A stretch of DNA of 64,000 nucleotides from Thermoanaerobacterium thermosulfurigenes (lineage in GTDB: Bacteria; Bacillota; Thermoanaerobacteria; Thermoanaerobacterales; Thermoanaerobacteraceae), in NCBI RefSeq assembly GCF_051201035.1, contig NZ_JBPODR010000003.1:57912-121911 (forward strand), read 5' to 3'. The position numbers and the translations under genes were made by a program. Shown here one piece after another: positions 32,710-40,611 of this stretch. Each line of letters starts with the position of its first letter. Within the stretch, counting starts at the first letter, position 1. The notes below the pieces were generated by a model, which saw nothing but the letters and a program-made list of their open reading frames with translations, was not told the DNA's origin and ran no database searches.

Positions 32710-35700
32710 ATGAATTTAACTGAAAACTCTAAGAAGGTTCTTGAGAGAAGGTATTTGGCAAAAGATGAGAATGGACGCGTCGTTGAGACCGTTGAGGAGC
32801 TTTTTGAGAGAGTTGCGAAAGCAATTTCAGATGTAGACAAAGAATACGATATAAACGCAGATACGGAAAAGGTCAAAAAAAAGTTTTATGAGATGATGAC
32901 GAATTTGGACTTTCTGCCTAATTCTCCCACGCTTATGAATGCGGGAAGGCCATTAGGACAGCTTTCGGCGTGCTTTGTGCTTCCTGTGGGGGATTCCATG
33001 GAAGAAATATTTGACGCAGTGAAGTATGCTGCCATAATTCACAAAAGCGGCGGTGGTACCGGATTTAGCTTTTCAAGGCTTAGACCGAAAGGAGCTACAG
33101 TAAGATCGACAGGTGGTGTAGCGTCTGGGCCTGTAAGCTTTATGAAAGTGTTTAATTCTGCTACTGAAGCGGTAAAACAGGGCGGCACACGCCGTGGAGC
33201 AAATATGGGCATACTTAGGATAGATCATCCAGATATCCTTGAATTCATACAGTGCAAGCAAGACAACAATGAAATCACCAATTTTAACATAAGTGTAGGA
33301 ATAACAGAAGATTTTATGAAAGCAGTTGAAAAAGGACAGGATTATGACTTAATAGATCCGCATACCAATAAAGTCGTGAAAAGCTTAAATGCCAGAGAAG
33401 TATTTAAGCTTATTGTGGAAATGGCTTGGAAAAACGGAGAACCTGGAATCGTATTTTTAGATCGCATAAACGAAAAAAATCCAACGCCTCTTGCGGGTGA
33501 GATAGAATCAACTAACCCATGTGTCACTGGGGATACGTGGGTATCTACAGAGTATGGTTTGATGAGAATTGATGAGATATATAATAAATATCAAAATGGG
33601 GGATTGAATATTGTAACAGATAATAGAGTCCCTATGACACAATATCAAGTAGTAAATGGAGGATATATTACAGAAGCTGTCCCTGATTTGAATAGTGAAG
33701 GTACATCTTTAAACATGATAAGTAACGTATACAATAATGGAGAAAAAGATGTAATCAAATTAACACTGAAATCAGGCTATGAGATAAAAGCAACTCCTGA
33801 TCATAGATTTTTAACATCAAAAGGATGGAAAGAACTTAGTAGGATTAAAATTGGTGATGAAATTTTAATACAATCAGGAGATGGATTTTTTTCGAATGTT
33901 TATGAACTTCCTTTTAAAGTAGATAATATTTATACTGGAAATAATGGAAGGACTTATACATTAAATTTGCCTAATAAATGGTCTAAAGAGCTTGGACAGA
34001 CATTGGGCTGGCTTATAGGCGATGGTTGGCTAAGAGATGGTGATAAAGATACAAGAGTAGGATTTACTTTTGGAAATGATGATGTAGAAGTAATGTATCA
34101 CCTAAAACCATTTATTAATAATATATATGGCAAAGATGTAAAAGAAGTTAAAAGAGAAAACGGTGTTTATCATCTTTCATACCATAGTAAATACCTTGTA
34201 GAGTTTTTTAAAAAATTGGGTGTAAAAAATGTGAAAGCAGAAAATAAGCAAGTGCCTCAAAGCATATATAAAGCTCCATATGAAGCCGTTGTAGGTTTCC
34301 TACAAGCACTGTTTACAGCCGATGGAAGTGTTAGGGATAATCCTAAGTCTAATAGTTCATGGGTAGTATTGACATCAAAAAGTAAAAGGTTACTGCAAGA
34401 TGTGCAAATATTGCTTATAAATTTGGGTATGAAAAGTGTCATATTCGATCGTTCGAGAAAACCAAGAAAAGCAACGTTTAAGTATACTTCTGTTAATGGA
34501 GAAGAAAAATTTTATAGCACTGATGGTATTTTGTATGAGTTAGGTATTTTTGGAAAATCACGTGATAAATTTGCCAAAGAGATTGGGTTTATGTCTGAAA
34601 AGAAACAAAAAGCACTTAGCAATATTAAGTATAAATCATTCTATAAAACGAAATTTTATGATGAAGTTGCAGCAATTGAAAAAATTGGTAAAGAAGTAGT
34701 GTATGATTTAACTGAACCTGTTACACATTCTATGATTTGTAATGGAATAGTAGTTCATCAATGTGGTGAACAGCCACTTTTGCCATATGAATCCTGCAAC
34801 TTAGGCTCTATAAACCTAAAAAATATGCTTAAAGAGGAAAACGGCAAATACGAAGTAGATTATGGTAAATTGAGAGATACTGTTCATAATGCTGTGCATT
34901 TTCTTGACAATGTGATCGATGCAAATAAGTATCCACTGCCACAGATAGACGAAATGACGAAAGGTACAAGAAAAATAGGCTTAGGAGTTATGGGATTTGC
35001 TGACATGCTTCTTATGCTTAATATACCTTATAATTCTGAAGAAGCTGTGGAATTTGCTGATAAATTGATGAAATTCATCGATGAAGAATCTAAAGCGGCA
35101 TCGATGGAACTTGCAGAAAAGAGAGGCGTTTTTAAATACTACGATAAAAGTATATACAAAGACAAGAACATAAGATTGAGGAATGCAACAACTACAACTA
35201 TAGCACCTACTGGCACGATATCTATTATTGCAGGAACGTCCAGCGGAATTGAGCCGCTTTTTGCAATAGCTATGACAAGAAATGTAATGGATAATACACA
35301 GCTTGTGGAAGTCAATCCCATATTTAAGGAAGTGGCTTTGAAAAGAGGATTTTATTCAGAAGAATTGATGAAGAAGATAGCACAGCAAGGCACATTAAAA
35401 GGCATTGATGGCATACCGGATGATGTAAAAAGGGTTTTTGTAACAGCTCACGACATAGATCCTGTATGGCATATAAAGATGCAAGCGGCTTTTCAAAAAC
35501 ACGTTGACAATGCGGTTTCAAAGACGGTGAACTTCAGACATGATGCGACAGTAGATGATGTAAGGGAAGTTTACGAGTTGGCATACAAATTGGGACTTAA
35601 AGGTGTTACCATCTACCGCGATGGAAGCCGCGACTCACAGGTGCTTAATTTGGGGATAAAGAAAGACGAAAAAGAAAGTGTGAAAGAAAATACGAAAGAG

Positions 35701-36264
35701 GAGAAACATGGGAATCGCAATCAAATCGTTCCAAGACCAAGACCTTCTGTGACGAAAGGCATAACTGAAAAGGTGAGGATTGGCTGCGGCAACTTGTACA
35801 TTACCGTCAATTACGATGACGAAGGTATATGCGAAGTATTTACTAATTTAGGACGAGCTGGAGGCTGTCCATCTCAGTCAGAGGCTACCAGTAGGCTGAT
35901 ATCTATAGCTTTAAGATCGGGACTCGATGCGAAATCTATAGTAGAGCAGCTAAAGGGTATAAGGTGTCATTCTACATTGAGGCAAATGGCAAATAATAAG
36001 GAAATTAAAGTTCTTTCGTGTCCAGATGCTATTGCCAAAGTCATTGAAAAAGTGATGAAATTAAAAGTCGAAGAAGATGAAAACTTTGCTCCAATCGACG
36101 TGCCTATAAATGGTAACAACCATAAAAATGATGATGCGGTTTTACAGGCGGCATATACTTATGACACACAAGAAGAACGCTTTTGTCCAGAATGCGGCAG
36201 TGAAATAGAACATGAAGGTGGCTGTGTAGTGTGTAAAAATTGTGGTTACTCAAAATGCGGTTAA
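32710..36264 (+). CDS. nrdJ: Adenosylcobalamin-dependent ribonucleotide reductase with intein
   Basis: 1184 codons: 770 residues of class II reductase interrupted by a 414-residue intein. Reduces NTPs/NDPs to deoxy forms using a cobalamin-derived thiyl radical, independent of oxygen. Extein landmarks: SPTLMNAGRPLGQLSACFVLP (first redox Cys), SGGGTGFSFSRLRP, the NPCGE loop (radical Cys) split by the intein, TTTIAPTGTISIIAG, and a C-terminal zinc module CPECG...CKNCGY typical of NrdJ. GAGGAGAGG precedes the ATG; a strong terminator follows. Only NrdJ is encoded, consistent with a single-subunit class II enzyme. Confidence 0.95.
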   Translation: MNLTENSKKVLERRYLAKDENGRVVETVEELFERVAKAISDVDKEYDINADTEKVKKKFYEMMTNLDFLPNSPTLMNAGRPLGQLSACFVLPVGDSMEEIFDAVKYAAIIHKSGGGTGFSFSRLRPKGATVRSTGGVASGPVSFMKVFNSATEAVKQGGTRRGANMGILRIDHPDILEFIQCKQDNNEITNFNISVGITEDFMKAVEKGQDYDLIDPHTNKVVKSLNAREVFKLIVEMAWKNGEPGIVFLDRINEKNPTPLAGEIESTNPCVTGDTWVSTEYGLMRIDEIYNKYQNGGLNIVTDNRVPMTQYQVVNGGYITEAVPDLNSEGTSLNMISNVYNNGEKDVIKLTLKSGYEIKATPDHRFLTSKGWKELSRIKIGDEILIQSGDGFFSNVYELPFKVDNIYTGNNGRTYTLNLPNKWSKELGQTLGWLIGDGWLRDGDKDTRVGFTFGNDDVEVMYHLKPFINNIYGKDVKEVKRENGVYHLSYHSKYLVEFFKKLGVKNVKAENKQVPQSIYKAPYEAVVGFLQALFTADGSVRDNPKSNSSWVVLTSKSKRLLQDVQILLINLGMKSVIFDRSRKPRKATFKYTSVNGEEKFYSTDGILYELGIFGKSRDKFAKEIGFMSEKKQKALSNIKYKSFYKTKFYDEVAAIEKIGKEVVYDLTEPVTHSMICNGIVVHQCGEQPLLPYESCNLGSINLKNMLKEENGKYEVDYGKLRDTVHNAVHFLDNVIDANKYPLPQIDEMTKGTRKIGLGVMGFADMLLMLNIPYNSEEAVEFADKLMKFIDEESKAASMELAEKRGVFKYYDKSIYKDKNIRLRNATTTTIAPTGTISIIAGTSSGIEPLFAIAMTRNVMDNTQLVEVNPIFKEVALKRGFYSEELMKKIAQQGTLKGIDGIPDDVKRVFVTAHDIDPVWHIKMQAAFQKHVDNAVSKTVNFRHDATVDDVREVYELAYKLGLKGVTIYRDGSRDSQVLNLGIKKDEKESVKENTKEEKHGNRNQIVPRPRPSVTKGITEKVRIGCGNLYITVNYDDEGICEVFTNLGRAGGCPSQSEATSRLISIALRSGLDAKSIVEQLKGIRCHSTLRQMANNKEIKVLSCPDAIAKVIEKVMKLKVEEDENFAPIDVPINGNNHKNDDAVLQAAYTYDTQEERFCPECGSEIEHEGGCVVCKNCGYSKCG
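33520..34761 (+). mobile_element. Intein with LAGLIDADG homing endonuclease inside nrdJ
   Basis: 414 residues from Cys271 of the precursor to Gln684. Block A is CVTGDTWVST, block B has TPDHRFLT, blocks F and G are VYDLTEPVTHSMICNGIVVHQ followed by extein Cys. The penultimate His is present, but the last residue is Gln rather than Asn. Two dodecapeptide motifs of the endonuclease are visible, LGWLIGDGWL (intein residue about 162) and FLQALFTADGS (about 260). The region is visibly richer in A and T than the exteins. Splicing joins ...STNP to CGEQP.... Confidence 0.93.
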
Positions 36265-36274
36265 TGGACTGTTA

Positions 36275-36305
36275 AAAAAATCTCCCTAAAACAGGGAGAT
36301 TTTTT
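36275..36305 (+). terminator. Terminator after nrdJ
   Basis: Perfect 13-bp stem AAAAAATCTCCCT / AGGGAGATTTTTT with loop AAAAC. Confidence 0.9.
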
Positions 36306-36343
36306 AATTCAATCAAAAAACGACAAATTGTGAATAATATATG

Positions 36344-36352
36344 TGATATAAT
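36344..36352 (+). promoter_or_regulatory. Extended -10 element upstream of the GGDEF gene
   Basis: TGATATAAT; no good -35. It could give basal transcription in addition to the sigma-H site downstream. Confidence 0.4.
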
Positions 36353-36386
36353 TTCATTTGTATATAAAATTTTATCTATTAACAAT

Positions 36387-36415
36387 GAAGGATTTTTTTA
36401 ATTTGTGTCGAATAA
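36387..36415 (+). promoter_or_regulatory. Sigma-H promoter of the GGDEF gene
   Basis: GAAGGATTT (36387-36395) and GTCGAATAA (36407-36415) fit the sigma-H consensus RNAGGAWWW / RNNGAATWW at every fixed position with an 11-base spacer. TGTCGAA (36406-36412) within it is also a perfect 0A-box core. Confidence 0.65.
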
Positions 36416-36444
36416 CACATTAATTAGATTAAGAGGGGTTAAAA

Positions 36445-38109
36445 ATGTTAAAAAAAAGGGAAGCATTGTTTGATTTTGTGTTAATTGCGGTGGGGTTTTC
36501 GCTTCTGCTATATGCATGTTTTAAATACAGCATTAAAATCGACGTAAAGTTATTTTCTATACTTTTGTTAGCCATGGTTACTCTTGACAATTTGGGTATA
36601 AAGTACACAGATATAAAGCTTTCCATAAGTCCTGTAATCACGATAGCATATTTTTTGATATATGGTACAGAGTCATCAGTTCTTTTGGCTGTTGCATCTA
36701 CCATGATTGAAACAATATTTTTTAGAAAAAAAGTAAAGAATGGATTTTTAAATGGAGCAATGTTTTCCATAACATACATAGTAGCAGGGCATCTTTATGA
36801 GATTTTAGGCGGAAAAATCGGGCGATTTTCCATTGGACAACTAATATACATAGTGATTTATGTTTTGACCAGTTTTGCAATAAATTACTTTATCTTGTTT
36901 TATGCGTTAAAGGCACAGGGAAAAATTCTATTTAAAAAATACTGGACAGAGAGCTCGGTTTTAGAGTTGGCTTCTTATTTTGTAATGGTACCTGTAGGTA
37001 TATTTTTAGCTAATATGTATATGAAATTTGGCACTGTTATTTTTATATACCACGTCATACCTTTGATTTTGCTGTCGTTTTTCATAAAAGCTTTTATGGA
37101 TCTTTACAAGGCCAATCAGAGGCTAAATGCTTTATATGAAATGGTGAAAATAATCAATTCGAAGTTGGATTTAGACAAAACTTTAGAAGCAATATTGTAT
37201 GAGACAGAAAAAGTGGTAACCGTATCGGGAGTAGCTATTTATTTGAAAGATGACAATGGCTTTTTGATAAATGAAAAGACTAAGTGTCGGGAAGAATCAT
37301 TAGGAGCTTTTAAGGATGTGTACATGAACAATGAAGGTCTGATAGGTAAAGTAGTAAGTGAGGGTAAGTCTGTAATAATAGGCAATTTAAAAACAGATAA
37401 GCGCTCCTCAGACAAAAATATATCTAATTATTACGATTCTGCAATTGTAGTTCCTATAAAAGGAGCAGAAGGTGTAATAGGTTGTATATCTGCATTTCAA
37501 AATGAAATCAACGCATTCGATGAAGATTCTTTAAAGATAATGGAGGCATTATCAGAGCAGTCTTCAATAGCCATAATGAACGCAAAGAGGTACTTTGAAA
37601 TAAGCAAAAGGTCTATTACTGATCCACTTACAAAAACATATAACAGGAGATTTTTCGATCAGATATTGCATGACAGCATAGCAAAATCATCTATTGAAAA
37701 GACGTCTGTAAGCCTCATAATGCTGGATGTAGATAGGTTTAAACAGATTAACGATACATACGGGCACATGGTGGGAGATACCGTGCTTAGGGAGATTGCA
37801 TCGAGGATAAAAAGCTGTGTTAGAAACAATGATATCGTTGCAAGATATGGCGGGGAGGAGTTTTCTGTTATACTTCCAAACTTGACAGCCGAACAGGCGT
37901 GTGTGATCGCTGAAAGGATAAGGTATGAAGTATCGTCTAAACCGATAAAGACTGATGCTGGCGATATAAGTATAACTGTCAGCGCTGGCGTCGCTGATTT
38001 TCCAAATAAAGCGGAGTCAGCAGAGAAACTTATAAGCCATGCTGATAGGGCTCTTTACGCTGGCTGCAAGACAAAAGGCAGAGACAGAGTCGCTGTGTAT
38101 GAAATATAA
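36445..38109 (+). CDS. Membrane GAF-GGDEF diguanylate cyclase
   Basis: 554 residues. About six membrane segments in the first 215 residues, a GAF domain (about 235-375), then a GGDEF domain with the active-site motif GGEEF and an RxxD inhibitory site (RNND) five residues before it, so it should be an active, product-inhibited c-di-GMP synthase. The region DPLTKTYNRRFFD opens the catalytic domain. AGAGGGG precedes the ATG. No phosphodiesterase or effector gene is adjacent. The promoter links it to the transition state or sporulation. Confidence 0.88.
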   Translation: MLKKREALFDFVLIAVGFSLLLYACFKYSIKIDVKLFSILLLAMVTLDNLGIKYTDIKLSISPVITIAYFLIYGTESSVLLAVASTMIETIFFRKKVKNGFLNGAMFSITYIVAGHLYEILGGKIGRFSIGQLIYIVIYVLTSFAINYFILFYALKAQGKILFKKYWTESSVLELASYFVMVPVGIFLANMYMKFGTVIFIYHVIPLILLSFFIKAFMDLYKANQRLNALYEMVKIINSKLDLDKTLEAILYETEKVVTVSGVAIYLKDDNGFLINEKTKCREESLGAFKDVYMNNEGLIGKVVSEGKSVIIGNLKTDKRSSDKNISNYYDSAIVVPIKGAEGVIGCISAFQNEINAFDEDSLKIMEALSEQSSIAIMNAKRYFEISKRSITDPLTKTYNRRFFDQILHDSIAKSSIEKTSVSLIMLDVDRFKQINDTYGHMVGDTVLREIASRIKSCVRNNDIVARYGGEEFSVILPNLTAEQACVIAERIRYEVSSKPIKTDAGDISITVSAGVADFPNKAESAEKLISHADRALYAGCKTKGRDRVAVYEI

Positions 38110-38177
38110 ATCTTCATAATATCTTCATTTTGAGTGGATACAATATATGTAAGCGATCTTTCAAGGAGGAATTCAAA

Positions 38178-38339
38178 ATGGAGATATTTAGGTATATATT
38201 TGACAGCAAGTATAGAGAAAAAGTTTCAAACGAGTTTACACAGCAAGTCATTACATTAAGCGATGAAGCAGAAAAATCAATTAATGATGCTTACAATCAA
38301 ACCAATCAAAATGTTGCTGATAACAACAAAGACCAATAA
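38178..38339 (+). CDS. Small hypothetical protein
   Basis: 53 residues, unrecognised: MEIFRYIFDSKYREKV then a polar, Asn/Gln-rich tail. AAGGAGG (38163-38169) is well spaced from the ATG at 38178 and a GC-rich hairpin follows the stop, so it appears to be a genuine small gene. No signal peptide or membrane segment. Confidence 0.5.
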   Translation: MEIFRYIFDSKYREKVSNEFTQQVITLSDEAEKSINDAYNQTNQNVADNNKDQ

Positions 38340-38341
38340 AC

Positions 38342-38357
38342 GCCGGTTTATACCGGC
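38342..38357 (+). terminator. GC-rich hairpin after the 53-residue gene
   Basis: Perfect 6-bp stem GCCGGT / ACCGGC with loop TTAT, then ATTTAAAG. Weak as a terminator because the T-run is short. Confidence 0.4.
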
Positions 38358-38532
38358 ATTTAAAGAAATTGATGAAGCAGATTTGGTGATATTTGCAGCA
38401 GATGTGGCAGTAAAAGAAGAGTTGAGGTTCAAAGATAAACCAATTTATAAAGTAGAGGCGCAAAAGGCCATAAAAAATGCTAAGGCAGTCGTTGAAGATG
38501 CTCTTAAGATACTTCAGAAATGGGGAGGTTAA
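38358..38532 (+). pseudogene. Remnant of a fructose-type PTS EIIB component
   Basis: The last 58 codons (IDEADLVIFAADVAVKEELR, then KPIYKVEAQKAIKNAKAVVEDALKIL) match the C-terminal half of fructose-specific PTS EIIB domains. The N-terminal half with the phosphorylated Cys is absent, and the only in-frame ATG lies inside the preceding unrelated gene. It is therefore a truncated relic. It lies 240 bases upstream of ptsI, so a PTS gene cluster may once have stood here. Confidence 0.65.
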
Positions 38533-38545
38533 CCTCCTCATTTTG
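38522..38545 (+). terminator. Terminator at the end of the PTS relic
   Basis: GGGGAGG / CCTCCTC with loop TTAA, then ATTTTGT. It contains the relic's stop codon. Confidence 0.6.
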
Positions 38546-38674
38546 TTATATTTTGATTTGTTTTCATAGACAAACTTCAATTAATTTGATTTTTATGATA
38601 TGATAAATTGTGAAGGTGGGATAAGTGAAATATGTTTGAAAAAACAGTCTATAAATGATACACTATTCTTGTTG

Positions 38675-38700
38675 TTTGCCAGTTAATAACTGTTGGCAAA
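38675..38700 (+). repeat. Inverted repeat upstream of ptsI
   Basis: TTTGCCA (38675-38681) and TGGCAAA (38694-38700) flank a partly symmetrical 12-base centre. It lies just before the ptsI promoter and may be an operator. The rest of the 240-base gap up to ptsI holds no gene that I can support. Confidence 0.4.
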
Positions 38701-38713
38701 ATATTATAAACAC

Positions 38714-38742
38714 TTAAAATTTTACTACTATTATGCTATAAT
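38714..38742 (+). promoter_or_regulatory. ptsI promoter
   Basis: TTAAAA (38714-38719), 17-base spacer, TATAAT (38737-38742) with TGC directly upstream (extended -10). Confidence 0.65.
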
Positions 38743-38773
38743 ATCTATTAAAGTCAAATGAGGAGGAAAAAAG

Positions 38774-40501
38774 ATGTTAAAAGGCGTTGCGGCTTCACCG
38801 GGTATTGCAATAGGCAAGGTTTTTTTGTACACGAAGAAATTTGCTGAAATCAATACACAAAATATCGATGAATCAATGGTAAAAGATGAAATAGCAAAAT
38901 TTGAAAATGCGATTGAATTGACAAAAGCTCAATTGGAAAAGATCAAGGAAAAGACGGAAAGGGAGTTTGGAAAAGACAAGGCTGAGATTTTTGAAGCACA
39001 TCTTATGCTGGCAAACGACCCGGAGCTTTATGATTCTGTTGTAAATATGATAAAAATTGACTATGTTACGGCTGACAATGCAGTGAATCACGTCATTGAG
39101 CAGCATGCATCTGTGATGGAATCCCTTGATGACAAGTATTTAAAAGAAAGAGCGGTTGACTTAAGAGATGTTGGGCATAGGATAATAAATAATATACACG
39201 GTATAGTGGATGTAAATTTGTCAGAGCTTGATGAAGATGTGATAATAATTGCCAAAGATTTAACACCATCTGACACGGCTACAATGAGAAAAGAAAAAGT
39301 CTTAGGATTTGCTACAGATGTAGGTGGTAGGACTTCCCACACTGCTATTATGGCACGATCATTAGAAATTCCAGCAGTAGTTGGCACAGGAAATGTCACT
39401 AAGCAAGTTTCTGATGGTGATATCGCCATTGTAGATGGAAACGAAGGAGTAGTAATTGTAAATCCCACTGAAGATGTCCTCAAGGAATATGAGGAAAAGC
39501 GCGATAAATACAAAATTCGAGTTGAAAAGCTAAAAGAGTTAAAAGATTTGCCTGCAGTTACGACAGACGGAAGGCAATCGATGCTGGCGGCAAATATCGG
39601 CACTCCTAATGACGTAGAAGGTGCTTTGAAAAACGGTGCTGAGGGGATAGGACTCTTTAGAACAGAATTTTTGTACATGAATAGGAATGATTTTCCTAAA
39701 GAAGAAGAACAATTTGAAGCATATAAATACGTTGCAGAGAAGATGAATGGCAAACCAGTCACCATAAGGACATTAGATATTGGCGGTGATAAGAAGCTAC
39801 CATATCTAAATATGCCAGACGAGATGAATCCATTTTTGGGTTACAGAGCCATAAGGCTTTGTCTTGACGAAAGAGAGATGTTTAAAACACAGCTTAGAGC
39901 TTTGCTTAGAGCCAGTGCATTTGGGAATATATTGATAATGTATCCGATGATTTCTTCGGTAGTTGAAGTAAGAAAGGCAAATGAGATCTTAAACGAAGTT
40001 AAAGAAGAACTGGATCAAAAGGGCATAAAATACGATAAAAACATAAAAGTTGGCATAATGGTAGAAATACCATCTGCTGCAGTGACTGCGGATCTTCTCG
40101 CAAAAGAAGTAGACTTCTTTAGCATCGGAACTAACGATTTGTGCCAATACACGCTTGCTGTTGATAGGATGAATGAGAGGATAAAGGATTACTATAAGCC
40201 GTTTAATCCTGCTATATTAAGGCTTATTAAGAATGTCATAGACGCATCACACAAAGAAGGCATATTCACAGCTATGTGCGGTGAAATGGCGGGAGATCCT
40301 CTTACAACGGTTATTCTTTTAGGATTAGGCTTGGATGAATTTTCAATGAGTGCAAGTTCAATACCGAATATAAAGAATATCATAAGAAATGTTTCTTATG
40401 AAAAAGCTAAAGAGTTTACGGAAATTGTATTAAACATGTCAACACCTGATGATATAGAAGAAGCAGCAAAAAAAATTTTATATGAAATAATTGGCGAATA
40501 A
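38774..40501 (+). CDS. ptsI: PTS enzyme I
   Basis: 575 residues. Phosphoenolpyruvate-protein phosphotransferase, passing phosphate from PEP to HPr. Active-site His189 in GGRTSHTAI, PEP-binding GIGLFRTEFLYM and the C-terminal catalytic Cys in AMCGEMAGDP are present. AGGAGGAAAA precedes the ATG. ptsH, its usual partner, is not adjacent. A strong terminator follows, so the gene is monocistronic. Confidence 0.96.
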   Translation: MLKGVAASPGIAIGKVFLYTKKFAEINTQNIDESMVKDEIAKFENAIELTKAQLEKIKEKTEREFGKDKAEIFEAHLMLANDPELYDSVVNMIKIDYVTADNAVNHVIEQHASVMESLDDKYLKERAVDLRDVGHRIINNIHGIVDVNLSELDEDVIIIAKDLTPSDTATMRKEKVLGFATDVGGRTSHTAIMARSLEIPAVVGTGNVTKQVSDGDIAIVDGNEGVVIVNPTEDVLKEYEEKRDKYKIRVEKLKELKDLPAVTTDGRQSMLAANIGTPNDVEGALKNGAEGIGLFRTEFLYMNRNDFPKEEEQFEAYKYVAEKMNGKPVTIRTLDIGGDKKLPYLNMPDEMNPFLGYRAIRLCLDEREMFKTQLRALLRASAFGNILIMYPMISSVVEVRKANEILNEVKEELDQKGIKYDKNIKVGIMVEIPSAAVTADLLAKEVDFFSIGTNDLCQYTLAVDRMNERIKDYYKPFNPAILRLIKNVIDASHKEGIFTAMCGEMAGDPLTTVILLGLGLDEFSMSASSIPNIKNIIRNVSYEKAKEFTEIVLNMSTPDDIEEAAKKILYEIIGE

Positions 40502-40530
40502 AAAACCTCCGGGTATACCGGAGGTTTTTT
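40502..40530 (+). terminator. Terminator after ptsI
   Basis: Perfect 11-bp stem AAAACCTCCGG / CCGGAGGTTTT with loop GTATA, then T residues. Confidence 0.9.
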
Positions 40531-40611
40531 AAAAAAAATTTCAAATTAAAAAAGGAAATTTAAAATCAGTATAGAATAATAATATTAAAGCAATAAGATA
40601 GGGGGATATAT

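Noticed and set aside
38263..38357. N-terminal part of the frame that ends in the EIIB relic
   Set aside because: Overlaps the 53-residue gene in another frame, passes through a hairpin and has no EIIB similarity or ribosome site.
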